Shown in pieces: positions 1 to 8,274 of a DNA stretch of 64,000 bases. A model generated the notes under the pieces. It had not been told where the DNA came from. It was given only the letters and a program-made list of their open reading frames with translations, and ran no database searches. Positions within the stretch are counted from its first letter, which is position 1. The number at the start of each line of letters is the position of its first letter. Made by a program: the position numbers and the translations under genes. Origin of the DNA: JANQOH01 sp965200095 (GTDB lineage Bacteria; Pseudomonadota; Alphaproteobacteria; UBA7887); contig OZ241350.1 of assembly GCA_965200095.1 (NCBI GenBank), positions 1,550,001 to 1,614,000 of the forward strand, in the 5' to 3' direction.

Positions 1-791
1 GCGCCTGCGGCCTGACGCTGGATCCGGCATCGCGAACGGCCGCCCCCGGCGGCGCCTTCGAGGCGGGCCTGCACAGCGGCTATCTCGCGCTCACGCAATC
101 CGAATACGCCGAAGCGGATTACCGCGACAGCGATCATTTCGGTGCGCGCGTCCTTGCCCTCGCCGCCGGCGGCGCGGTGGCGCCCGAGGACATCGCGGCG
201 CGCCGCCTGCCGGCCGATTCCGTCGCCGAACTGACGGATGCGCGCGCCCGCCTGGTCGAGGCGCTCGGCGCGGAAGCCGCCGCGAAAGCGCCGGACCCCG
301 CCGCGCGCGCCCAGGTGGCTTTCGACTGCTGGATGCAGGAGCAGGAGGAGAACTTCCAGCCGCTCGATATCGAGCGTTGCCGGTCGGACTTCGCGATGGC
401 GATGACCGAGGTCGACGAGGCCCTCGCGCCGCCGCCGCCCCCGCCGCCGCCTCCACCGCCTCCGCCGCGTTTCTACACGGTCTATTTCGATATCGACAGC
501 GCCGAAATCACCGCCGTGGGGCGCTACGCCATCGGCCGAATCGTGGACGACTGGGGGGATCGGGACGGGCCGCTCGTCGTCGTGGGCCACACCGATACCC
601 GGGGGACCGCGCGGCATAACCTGGAACTGTCCGACAAGCGCGCCGAGGCCGTGGCCGCCCTGCTCCGCGAGAGCGGCTTCGCGGGGAACCGGCTGACCGC
701 GCTCGGAACCGGCGAGACCAATCTCGCCGTCCCGACCGCCGACGGCGTTGCCGAACCGCTCAACCGCCGCGCGACGGTCCGCGTCGAATAG
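1..791 (+). CDS. OmpA-family lipoprotein, 5' end cut by window
   Basis: The reading frame is already open at base 3, so the gene starts upstream. The second codon visible is Cys in an Ala-Cys-Gly context, which looks like the end of a lipobox; the protein is then an outer-membrane lipoprotein with nearly all its mature chain in the window. A run of 13 prolines (429-467) links an N-terminal region of unknown fold to a C-terminal OmpA-like peptidoglycan-binding domain (from about 468). That domain shows FDIDSAEI, GHTDTRG and LSDKRAEAV, including the Asp and Arg that bind diaminopimelate in this family. Expected role: non-covalent anchoring of the outer membrane to the cell wall. The domain is certain; the lipid anchor is inferred from the two residues before the window edge. 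Confidence 0.85.
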   Translation, partial: ACGLTLDPASRTAAPGGAFEAGLHSGYLALTQSEYAEADYRDSDHFGARVLALAAGGAVAPEDIAARRLPADSVAELTDARARLVEALGAEAAAKAPDPAARAQVAFDCWMQEQEENFQPLDIERCRSDFAMAMTEVDEALAPPPPPPPPPPPPPRFYTVYFDIDSAEITAVGRYAIGRIVDDWGDRDGPLVVVGHTDTRGTARHNLELSDKRAEAVAALLRESGFAGNRLTALGTGETNLAVPTADGVAEPLNRRATVRVE

Positions 792-806
792 ACGCCCGCT
801 CGCAAA

Positions 807-836
807 CCGGCTCCGGAGGCGCGCTTCCGGAGCCGG
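807..836 (+). terminator. Strong GC hairpin after the OmpA-like gene
   Basis: An 11-bp perfect inverted repeat (CCGGCTCCGGA at 807-817, TCCGGAGCCGG at 826-836, 8-nt loop) lies 15 bp after the lipoprotein stop and before the convergent DUF1178 gene. It has no T-tract, so intrinsic termination is likely but not proven. A perfect stem works in both directions. Confidence 0.55.
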
Positions 837-898
837 GAACGGCGCCCAAGGGGCAGCGGCCGCTTCCCCGTCCGCTGCTCCTCGCCGACCCGACTGTC

Positions 899-1318
899 CT
901 AACTATCGGTGCGCGGCGCCCAGGGGATGACGCGCACGTCGATTCCCTCCTCGCGCAGCGCTTCCGCTTCCCGGCGGTCGGCGTCGCCGTGGATGCTCCG
1001 CGGTTCGGTTTCGCCGTAGTGAATCTTGCGCGCTTCCTCGGGAAAGCGCCGGCCCACATGCTCGCTGTTCTTTTCGACCTCCGCGCGCAACGCGCGTAGC
1101 CGCTTGAGAATCTCGCCCCGCTTGCGGGACGCTTCGGGCGCAGGTTTCTCGCGCGCGGCGGCTATGTTGGGCGCCATCGGCGCCTTGCCCACTTCCGAAC
1201 TCCCGCACACGGGACAGGAAATCTCGCCGGCGGTCGCCTGCCGTTCGTAACCCGCGCTGTCGCGGAACCACGCCTCGAAGACATGCGAGCGGGAGCACCG
1301 CAAATTGTAGACGATCAT
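899..1318 (-). CDS. DUF1178 family protein
   Basis: This 139-residue protein starts MIVYNLRC. It has a probable zinc-binding set of Cys8, His12 and the Cys35-Pro-Val-Cys38 knuckle, then the MAPN segment and a helical, Arg/Glu-rich tail. This matches the DUF1178 family of small proteins common in alphaproteobacteria, which has no assigned biochemical role. It converges on the upstream lipoprotein gene and diverges from the methyltransferase gene at 1376, leaving 57 bp for two promoters. Only the family assignment is supported. Confidence 0.85.
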   Translation of the reverse strand: MIVYNLRCSRSHVFEAWFRDSAGYERQATAGEISCPVCGSSEVGKAPMAPNIAAAREKPAPEASRKRGEILKRLRALRAEVEKNSEHVGRRFPEEARKIHYGETEPRSIHGDADRREAEALREEGIDVRVIPWAPRTDS

Positions 1319-1375
1319 CGGCTGCCGGCTCCTCGACGACTGGCTGCGCGGCCGCGAACCCTCCGGTTAGATGAC

Positions 1376-1924
1376 ATGGATACACCGCCGCAACAAGGGC
1401 GCTCCGCGCCGCCTTCCCCCTGGGTGATGCGCTTCGCCTCGCTCGTTGCGCCGGGCGGGCGCGTGCTCGACCTCGCCTGCGGCGCCGGCAGGCATACGCG
1501 CCCGTTGCTCGAGGCGGGTCATGCCGTGACCGCCGTCGACCGCGACCCGGTCGCTCTCGCGACACTCGCGGCGCACGCTTCGCCGCGCCTGTCGGTCCTG
1601 CGGTTCGACCTCGAAACCGGCGCCGGCTGGCCTCTCGGCGACGCGCGCTTCGCCGGCGTCGTCGTCGCCAATTACCTCCACCGCCCGCTGTTCGCGCCGC
1701 TGACCGCGGCGCTCGCGCCCGGCGGCGTGCTGATCTGCGAGACCTTCGCCGCCGGCAACGAGCGTTTCGGGCGCCCGCGGAACCCCGAGTTCCTGCTGCG
1801 CCCCGGCGAACTGCTCGATGTCGCGCGCGCCGCCCGGTTGCGCGTGCTCGCCTATGAGGACCTCGAAGTCGAGGCGCCGCGCCGCGCCTGCGTTCAGCGC
1901 ATCGCCGCACGGCGGGGCGGCTGA
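1376..1924 (+). CDS. Class I SAM-dependent methyltransferase (small)
   Basis: A 182-residue Rossmann methyltransferase. The SAM-binding motif I is VLDLACGAG (residues 30-38), followed by an acidic end of strand 2 (VDRDP) and GGVLICETF after strand 5. The ATG at 1376 is chosen because an upstream in-frame ATG at 1283 would add an Arg-rich stretch lying inside the divergent DUF1178 promoter region. The substrate cannot be read from the sequence; relatives resemble tellurite-resistance or ubiquinone-type methyltransferases. It stands alone, 77 bp upstream of dnaB, and may share transcription with it. Confidence 0.8.
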   Translation: MDTPPQQGRSAPPSPWVMRFASLVAPGGRVLDLACGAGRHTRPLLEAGHAVTAVDRDPVALATLAAHASPRLSVLRFDLETGAGWPLGDARFAGVVVANYLHRPLFAPLTAALAPGGVLICETFAAGNERFGRPRNPEFLLRPGELLDVARAARLRVLAYEDLEVEAPRRACVQRIAARRGG

Positions 1925-2001
1925 GCCGTTTTCCCCGCTATACAAACTCTTCCACAGCGGTTCGCGGCTGCGCGGACGCCCGCGGCGTCTATGCTGCGCG
2001 G

Positions 2002-3522
2002 ATGGAAACGGCGGCGCTTGCGATTGCGGACGACGATGAGCGGGTCGACATTCCCGGCTACCGGTCGCCGCCGCGGAATCTCGAAGCGGAACAAGCGCTT
2101 CTCGGCGCGATTCTGATCGATAATTCGAGTTTCGACCGGGTTTCGACCTTCCTCGAACCCGACCATTTCCACCTTCCGGTGCACGGGCGAATCTTCGCCG
2201 CCGCGCGCGATCTCATCGCCCGCGGGCGCACCGCCGACCCGGTGACGATGAAGGCCTGGTTCGAGGCCGACGAGGCGCTCGAGGACATCGGCGGCGGACG
2301 CTATCTGGCGCGGCTCGCCGCCAGCGCGGTGAGCCTCGTGCACACAGGGGACTACGGGCGGGCGATTCGCGACCTCAGCACACGCCGGGGTCTGATCCGC
2401 ATCGGCGAGGAGGTCGTCGAAAACGCCTTCGACCCGCGCATCGAGGAACCCGCGCAGGCGCAGATCGAAGCGGCGGAGGCCCGGCTCTACGAGCTCGCCG
2501 AAACCGGCGCCGACGAAAGCGGGTTCCGCCCGCTCGCGGCCGCCGTGACCGATGCGGTGCGCATGGCCGAGGCCGCCTACAAGCGCGAGGGTCGCCTCTC
2601 CGGCATCGGCGCCGGCCTGCTCGACCTCGACAATCTGCTCGGCGGCCTGCATCGCTCCGACCTCGTCGTGCTCGCCGGACGCCCGTCGATGGGCAAGACC
2701 GCGCTTGCCACCTCCATCGCCTTCCGCGCCGCCTGCAACCACCGCGTGGAAACCGGCGAAGACGGCGAACGGCGAACGGTGGACGGCGCGGTCGTCGGCT
2801 TTTTCTCGCTGGAAATGTCGGCCGAACAGCTGGCGACGCGCATTCTCGCCGAACGCGCGCGCCTGCGCTCCGACCACATCCGGCGCGGCAAACTGTCGAA
2901 CGACGAGTTCGCGCAACTGGTGGACGCCAGCCGCGACCTCGCATCGGCGCCGCTGTTCGTCGACGACACGCCGGCGCTCAGCGTGCCGGCGCTGCGCGCC
3001 CGCGCGCGGCGGCTCAAGCGCGCCCACGGCCTGTCGCTCCTGGTCGTCGACTATCTGCAACTCATGTCCCCGTCGCGGCGCCACGACAGCCGGGTGCTCG
3101 AAATCAGCGAGATCACCCAGGGCCTCAAGGCCATCGCCAAGGAACTCGACCTGCCGGTCCTCGCCCTGAGCCAATTGAGCCGCGCCGTCGAACAGCGCGA
3201 GGACAAACGCCCGATGCTCTCGGACCTGCGCGAGTCCGGAACCATCGAACAGGACGCCGACGTGGTGATGTTCGTCTATCGCGAGGAATACTACCTCGAA
3301 CGCGGCGAACCCCGGCAGCGCGGCGACGAGGCCGACAACCGTTTCGACGAACGCTACCGCAAGTGGCAAGCGCGCTACGAAGCGTCGTCGGGTCTCGCCG
3401 ACATCCTCGTCGCGAAGCAGCGCCACGGCCCCATCGGCAACGTGAAACTGCGCTTCGAGGCGCATACCGCGAGTTTCGACAATCTCGCGAGCGACGATCG
3501 CATGGCCGAGGGCGCGTTGTGA
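2002..3522 (+). CDS. dnaB: Replicative DNA helicase DnaB
   Basis: This 506-residue protein is the hexameric 5'-3' helicase that unwinds DNA at the replication fork and recruits primase. The N-terminal DnaB domain starts at about residue 24 (NLEAEQALLGAIL). The RecA-like C-terminal domain has the Walker A motif GRPSMGKT (226-233), Walker B LLVVDYLQLM, and the arginine-finger region LSQLSRAVEQR followed by SDLRESG. Length and motif order are normal for a bacterial DnaB and no intein is present. Its stop overlaps the GTG start of alr, so the two are probably translationally coupled; dnaB-alr is a common alphaproteobacterial pair. Confidence 0.97.
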   Translation: METAALAIADDDERVDIPGYRSPPRNLEAEQALLGAILIDNSSFDRVSTFLEPDHFHLPVHGRIFAAARDLIARGRTADPVTMKAWFEADEALEDIGGGRYLARLAASAVSLVHTGDYGRAIRDLSTRRGLIRIGEEVVENAFDPRIEEPAQAQIEAAEARLYELAETGADESGFRPLAAAVTDAVRMAEAAYKREGRLSGIGAGLLDLDNLLGGLHRSDLVVLAGRPSMGKTALATSIAFRAACNHRVETGEDGERRTVDGAVVGFFSLEMSAEQLATRILAERARLRSDHIRRGKLSNDEFAQLVDASRDLASAPLFVDDTPALSVPALRARARRLKRAHGLSLLVVDYLQLMSPSRRHDSRVLEISEITQGLKAIAKELDLPVLALSQLSRAVEQREDKRPMLSDLRESGTIEQDADVVMFVYREEYYLERGEPRQRGDEADNRFDERYRKWQARYEASSGLADILVAKQRHGPIGNVKLRFEAHTASFDNLASDDRMAEGAL

Positions 3523-4658
3523 ACGCGCCGCCGCTCGCCGGCGCGGCGGCCCGCGCGGGCGCCTGCCTGACCGTCGACCTCGGGGCGATCCGGCGCAATT
3601 ATCGCGCCCTGGCGTCGCGGCTTGCGGACGGCGTCCGTCTCGCCGCGGTCGTCAAGGCGGACGCCTACGGCCTCGGCGTCGGGCCGGTCGTCCCGGCGCT
3701 CGTCGCCGAGGGCTGCCGCGATTTCTTCGTGGCGACCCTCGACGAAGGCCGCGCCGTGCGCCGCATCGCGCCGCGCGCCGTCGTTTACGTGCTGGGCGGC
3801 GCTCCCGGGGGCGCCGAGGACGAGTTCGTCCGCCACGGCCTGATCCCGGTTCTCAACGACCTCGACGCCGTCGCCCGCTGGGCCGCCCGCGCGCGCGCCG
3901 ACGGCGTCGCCCGCACCGCGGCGTTCCACTTCGATATCGGAATGAACCGACTCGGCCTCTCTCCCGGGGAGGCCGCAAGGCTGGCCGCCGAGCCGCATCG
4001 GTTCGAGGGGCTCGCGCCGCGCCTCCTGATCGGGCATCTCGCCTGCGCCGACCGGCCCGACCACCCGATGAACCGCGCCCAGCTCGCGCGCATGAGGGAA
4101 TTGCGCCGGATTTGGCCGGGGGTCGCCGCGTCGCTCGCCAATTCCTCGGGCGTTTTCCTCGGCCCGGAGTACCACTTCGACATGGTGCGCCCGGGGGCTG
4201 CGCTCTACGGCGTCGCCCCGGTGTCGGGCGCCGCCAACCCGATGGCGCCGGTCGTTCGTCTCGAAGCCCGCATCGTCGCCCTGCGCGAGGTTGACGCCCC
4301 CGCGACGGTCGGTTACGATGCCGCGCATCGCGTGACTCGCAAGGGTCGCGTGGCGACCGCGCCGGTCGGCTATGCGGACGGGTACCCGCGCGCGCTCGGC
4401 GGGCGGGCGAGCGCGGTCCTCGCCGCCGGGCCGGCGGATGTCCCGCTTCCCGTAATCGGCCGGGTGTCGATGGATCTTGTCACCCTGGACATATCGGCGC
4501 TCCCCGAAGAAGCCGCGCATATCGGCGCGACGGTGGAGCTGATCGGTCCCAACCGTCCGGTGGACGACCTCGCGGCGCTCGCCGGGACCATCGGCTACGA
4601 GATCCTCACCGGCCTGGGGCGGCGCGCGCCGCGCCGCTATGTCGGCGAGGCGGCGTGA
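3519..4658 (+). CDS. alr: Alanine racemase
   Basis: A 379-residue PLP enzyme that interconverts L- and D-alanine for peptidoglycan. The PLP lysine is Lys46 in VVKADAYGLG, and the second catalytic base is probably Tyr266 in VGYDAAHR. The C-terminal beta domain contains PVIGRVSMD. I chose the GTG at 3519, which overlaps the dnaB stop as GTGA, because the alr family begins close to TVDLGAIRRNY and the next upstream start lies deep inside dnaB. It also overlaps the following permease gene by 4 bp, placing it in one transcript from dnaB through radA. Confidence 0.95.
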   Translation: MNAPPLAGAAARAGACLTVDLGAIRRNYRALASRLADGVRLAAVVKADAYGLGVGPVVPALVAEGCRDFFVATLDEGRAVRRIAPRAVVYVLGGAPGGAEDEFVRHGLIPVLNDLDAVARWAARARADGVARTAAFHFDIGMNRLGLSPGEAARLAAEPHRFEGLAPRLLIGHLACADRPDHPMNRAQLARMRELRRIWPGVAASLANSSGVFLGPEYHFDMVRPGAALYGVAPVSGAANPMAPVVRLEARIVALREVDAPATVGYDAAHRVTRKGRVATAPVGYADGYPRALGGRASAVLAAGPADVPLPVIGRVSMDLVTLDISALPEEAAHIGATVELIGPNRPVDDLAALAGTIGYEILTGLGRRAPRRYVGEAA

Positions 4659-5428
4659 ACCCCCTCGCCGCGATAGGCCGGGTCGTCATCGCCTTCGCCG
4701 GCGCCGTCGGGCGGGTGACGATATTCGCCGGCGAGGGCCTGTCCCACTGCGTCCGCCCCCCCTTCCATTTCCGGCTGGTCGCCCGGCAGATGGTCGATAT
4801 CGGGTATTACTCGCTGCCGGTCGTCGGCATGACCGGGCTGTTCGCCGGCATGGTCCTGGCGTTGCAGAGCCACACCGGGTTCAGCCGCTTCGGCGCCGAG
4901 AGCGCCATCCCCACCGTGGTGGTGGTGTCGATGACCCGCGAACTCGGCCCCGTGCTCACCGGGCTGATGGTGGCCGGGCGCGTCGGCGCGGCGATGGCCG
5001 CCGAGATCGGCGCCATGCGCGCGACCGAGCAGATCGACGCCCTCGTCACGCTCTCCACGGACCCGTTCAAATATCTCGTGGCGCCGCGCCTCGTCGCCGC
5101 CGTGTCCATGCTGCCGCTGCTCGTCCTGGTCGCCGACACGGTGGGGGTGATGGGCGGCTATCTGGTCGGCGTCGGCAAACTCGGTTTCGACGGCGCCGCC
5201 TGGATCGACGCGACATGGCGGAATTTCGAGGTCCTCGATGTCGTTTCGGGCCTCGTCAAGGCGGCCGCCTTCGGCCTCATCGTTTCCCTCATGGGGTGCT
5301 ATCACGGCTACCGCAGCCGGCGCGGCGCCCAGGGCGTCGGCGCCGCCGCCACCAACGCCGTGGTCTCCGCCTCGGTTCTGATCCTTATGACCAACTACTT
5401 CGTCACCGAGTTGTTCTTCTCCGCATGA
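4655..5428 (+). CDS. mlaE: MlaE-family ABC transporter permease
   Basis: This 257-residue membrane protein has about five hydrophobic segments and the conserved MlaE/TTG core: GMVLALQ, then REL(G)PVLTGLMVAGR, AAEIGAMR, EQIDAL and the PFKYLVAPR loop. The family forms the inner-membrane part of phospholipid transporters that maintain outer-membrane asymmetry, working with an MlaF ATPase and an MCE-domain (MlaD) protein. The start is a GTG overlapping the alr stop, and its own stop overlaps the ATPase ATG. The MCE subunit is not in this window, so the complete transporter must use genes elsewhere. Confidence 0.92.
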   Translation: MNPLAAIGRVVIAFAGAVGRVTIFAGEGLSHCVRPPFHFRLVARQMVDIGYYSLPVVGMTGLFAGMVLALQSHTGFSRFGAESAIPTVVVVSMTRELGPVLTGLMVAGRVGAAMAAEIGAMRATEQIDALVTLSTDPFKYLVAPRLVAAVSMLPLLVLVADTVGVMGGYLVGVGKLGFDGAAWIDATWRNFEVLDVVSGLVKAAAFGLIVSLMGCYHGYRSRRGAQGVGAAATNAVVSASVLILMTNYFVTELFFSA

Positions 5429-6204
5429 GCGGCCCCGCCGTCCTGAGCCTCGAAGCGGTGTCGAAACGCTTCGGCGACAACCGTGTGCTCGACGGCGTGG
5501 ACCTCGAGGCCGCGCGCGGGGAATCGCTGGTCGTTATCGGCGGCTCCGGCGTCGGCAAGTCGGTGACGCTCAAATGCGTGCTCGGCCTGATACGCCCCGA
5601 TTCGGGGCGCATCCTCGTCGACGGGACCGATGTCACCCGCCTGCGCCGCGCCGAACGCGCCCCCCTCGACCGCAAATTCGGGATGCTCTTTCAGGGCGCG
5701 GCGCTCTTCGATTCGCTCACGGTCTGGGAGAATGTGGCGTTCGGCCTGACCCGCGGCCGCGTTCGCGACCGCGCCGCCGCGCGCGCCGTCGCGAACGAGA
5801 AACTCGCCACCGTCGGCCTCGCCGCCGAGGTCGGGGACCTCTTCCCCGCCGAACTGTCCGGGGGGATGCAAAAGCGCGTCGGCCTGGCGCGGGCCATCGC
5901 CGCCGACCCGGAAATCCTCTTCTTCGACGAACCCACCACCGGCCTCGACCCCATCATGGCCGACGCGATCAACGAGCTCATTGTCCGCTGCGTCCGCGAA
6001 CTCGGCGCCACCGCGCTGTCGATCACCCACGACATGGCGAGCGTGCGCGCGATCGCCGACCGCGTCGCCATGCTTCACGCGGGCCGAATCGTCTGGAGCG
6101 GCCCCGTCGCCGCCATCGACGACAGCGGCAATCCGTTCGTGGACCAGTTCGTCCGCGGCCGCGCCGAAGGGCCCATCGAGACGGTCCTGCGCCGGCCTCG
6201 ATGA
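5425..6204 (+). CDS. mlaF: ABC transporter ATP-binding protein, MlaF-type
   Basis: A 259-residue ABC ATPase with Walker A GGSGVGKS (39-46), Q-loop in MLFQGAALFDS, signature LSGGMQKRVGLARAIA, Walker B ILFFDEPTTGLDP and the switch His in SITHDM. The GMQKR variant of the signature and the AALFDSLTVWEN segment are typical of the MlaF lipid-transport subfamily. It is coupled by a 4-bp ATGA overlap to the permease and again to radA. The two gene products should form the cytoplasmic engine and channel of one lipid transporter. Confidence 0.93.
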   Translation: MSGPAVLSLEAVSKRFGDNRVLDGVDLEAARGESLVVIGGSGVGKSVTLKCVLGLIRPDSGRILVDGTDVTRLRRAERAPLDRKFGMLFQGAALFDSLTVWENVAFGLTRGRVRDRAAARAVANEKLATVGLAAEVGDLFPAELSGGMQKRVGLARAIAADPEILFFDEPTTGLDPIMADAINELIVRCVRELGATALSITHDMASVRAIADRVAMLHAGRIVWSGPVAAIDDSGNPFVDQFVRGRAEGPIETVLRRPR

Positions 6205-7592
6205 CGCGCGCGCCGCGGACCTCGCACGTCTGCCAGGCCTGCGGCGCCGCGCACGGCAAATGGGCGGGCCGTTGCGAGGCGTGCGGCGCCTGGAACACCC
6301 TGGTCGAGGAGGCCGCGCCGGCGGCGCGCGCCGGCGGCGCCGGCGTCGGACGGGCGCTTGCGCTCGCCGACCTCGCGGCGTGCGATGCGCCGCCCGCCCG
6401 CCTGTCGTCGGGGATCCCCGAGCTCGACCGGGTGCTCGGCGGCGGCCTCGTGCCCGGCGCGGCGGCGCTGGTGGGCGGCGACCCGGGCATCGGCAAGTCC
6501 ACTCTCCTGCTTCAGGCGGCGGCCCGCGTCGCCGCCGCCGGCGGCCGCGCCGTCTATGTGTCCGGCGAGGAGTCCGAGTCGCAGATCCGCCTGCGCGCGC
6601 GCCGCCTGGGGCTTGCCGGCGCGCCGGTCGCCCTCGCCGCGGCGACCGCCGTCCGCGACATTGTCGCCACGGTCGACCGCCCCCCCGACGCCGCCGGCGC
6701 CGCGCAGGCGCTGATCGTCGATTCGATTCAGACCATGCATGTCGACGCGCTCGAGTCGGCGCCGGGGTCGGTCGCCCAGGTGCGCGCCTCGGCCCAGGCG
6801 TTGATCCGCGTCGCCAAGCGGCGCGGCATCGCCCTGCTCATCGTCGGCCACGTCACCAAGGACGGACAGATCGCCGGCCCGCGGGTGCTCGAACACATGG
6901 TCGATGCGGTTCTCTACTTCGAGGGCGAGCGCGGCCATGCGTTCCGGATCCTGCGCGCGGTCAAGAACCGCTTCGGCGCCACCGACGAGATCGGCGTGTT
7001 CGCGATGACCGACCGCGGACTGCGGGAAGTCGCCAACCCTTCGGGCCTGTTCCTCGTCGACCGCGACGAACCGGTGAGCGGCGCCGCGGTGTTTGCCGGC
7101 GTCGAGGGCACGCGCCCGCTGCTTGTGGAGATCGAGGCGCTGATCGCGCCGTCGCCGCTGTCGACTCCGCGGCGCGCGGTCGTGGGGTGGGATTCCGCCC
7201 GGCTGGCGATGATCCTGGCCGTGCTCGAAGCGCGTTGCGGCCTTGCCCTCGGCGGCAGCGAAGTATATCTCAATGTCGCCGGCGGCTTGCGGGTCGCCGA
7301 ACCGGCGGCCGACCTCGCGGTGGCCGCGGCGCTGGTCTCTTCGCTCACCGATACCCCCGCGCCGCGGCGGGCGGTGGCCTTCGGCGAGATCGGGTTGTCG
7401 GGGGAGGTCCGGCCCGTGACACAGGGGGAAGCGCGGTTGAAGGAAGCGGCGAAGCTCGGCTTCGCGCGCGCGCTCGCCCCGCCCGGGGACGCGGCGCCGG
7501 CGACGGCGATGGAGCGCATCGAAATCGCCAGGCTGCGCGATCTCGTGGCGCTCTTCGGCGAAGACGCGGCGCGGCGCGCCGCAGCGCGCTAG
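6201..7592 (+). CDS. radA: DNA repair protein RadA (Sms)
   Basis: This 463-residue protein has the RadA layout: an N-terminal C4 zinc finger (Cys11, Cys14, Cys25, Cys28), a RecA-like ATPase core with Walker A GGDPGIGKST (92-101), the family-specific VKNRFGATDE motif, and a C-terminal Lon-protease-like domain (LNVAGGLRV and FGEIGLSGEVR). RadA is a hexameric helicase that extends D-loops and processes recombination intermediates. The ATG at 6201 overlaps the mlaF stop, and the zinc finger begins directly after it, which supports the start. Confidence 0.96.
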   Translation: MTRAPRTSHVCQACGAAHGKWAGRCEACGAWNTLVEEAAPAARAGGAGVGRALALADLAACDAPPARLSSGIPELDRVLGGGLVPGAAALVGGDPGIGKSTLLLQAAARVAAAGGRAVYVSGEESESQIRLRARRLGLAGAPVALAAATAVRDIVATVDRPPDAAGAAQALIVDSIQTMHVDALESAPGSVAQVRASAQALIRVAKRRGIALLIVGHVTKDGQIAGPRVLEHMVDAVLYFEGERGHAFRILRAVKNRFGATDEIGVFAMTDRGLREVANPSGLFLVDRDEPVSGAAVFAGVEGTRPLLVEIEALIAPSPLSTPRRAVVGWDSARLAMILAVLEARCGLALGGSEVYLNVAGGLRVAEPAADLAVAAALVSSLTDTPAPRRAVAFGEIGLSGEVRPVTQGEARLKEAAKLGFARALAPPGDAAPATAMERIEIARLRDLVALFGEDAARRAAAR

Positions 7593-7603
7593 CGGCGGCG
7601 GAG

Positions 7604-8260
7604 ATGGAGAGCTTCAACGTTACCGATGTCGCGGCGGCCGCGCTCGTCCTGGCCTCCGCCTTCTTCGCCTTCCAGCGCGGTTTCGTCCGCGAGGCGTTCG
7701 CCATCGCCGGCTGGGTCGGCGCGGCCGTGGCCGCCTGGTACGGCTTCCCCGAAGTCGAAGTCCGGCTGCGCCCCTGGATCCCGGGCGAAACCCTGCGGTG
7801 GGCGGTCGCCGGCGGCGGCACGTTCCTCGTCGCCGTGGCCGTTTTCGCCCTCGCGATCCGTTTCCTTTCCCGCAGTGTGCGCAACAGTCCGCTCAGCGCT
7901 CTCGACCGCGCGCTCGGCTTCCTGTTCGGCGCCGCGCGCGGGGTCGTCGTCGTCGCGCTGCTGTTCGTGCTCGGCAAGTCCACCCTGTGGAACACGCCGG
8001 AAGAGACGCCGCAATGGCTCGCCGGCGCCGCTTCCTACAGCTTCATCGAGTATTCCGCCGAGATGGTCGAACGCGCGATCCCCGAGGACCTGCTGTCTCC
8101 TCCGGACGCGCCCGCCGATCCGGTCCCGGCGGACGCCGCCGGCGCCGATATCGACGGCGCCCCGCCGGCGTCCGGGGAAGACGCCGGCGCGCTCGACGGC
8201 CCCGGCGACGACATCGGGGGCGGGGAGGGAGGCGCAAGCGCTCCCGCCGGGGCCGAGTGA
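7604..8260 (+). CDS. cvpA: CvpA family membrane protein
   Basis: A 218-residue inner-membrane protein with four predicted hydrophobic segments in its first 125 residues. It carries the family pattern FAFQRGFVREAFAIAGWVGA near the N-terminus and DRALGFLFGAARG in the middle. The last 70 residues are hydrophilic, rich in Pro, Ala, Asp and Gly, and probably disordered. CvpA was named for colicin V production in E. coli; its molecular role is unsettled, with envelope-stress links. The position directly before purF is the same as in E. coli and many alphaproteobacteria. Confidence 0.9.
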   Translation: MESFNVTDVAAAALVLASAFFAFQRGFVREAFAIAGWVGAAVAAWYGFPEVEVRLRPWIPGETLRWAVAGGGTFLVAVAVFALAIRFLSRSVRNSPLSALDRALGFLFGAARGVVVVALLFVLGKSTLWNTPEETPQWLAGAASYSFIEYSAEMVERAIPEDLLSPPDAPADPVPADAAGADIDGAPPASGEDAGALDGPGDDIGGGEGGASAPAGAE

Positions 8261-8274
8261 CGGCCGGCGGCGCC

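Noticed and set aside
8257..8274. GTG start for purF at 8257
   Set aside because: It fits the GTGA pattern, but neither start has a clear ribosome-binding site and the ATG at 8275 gives a usual propeptide length. It is kept only as an alternative.
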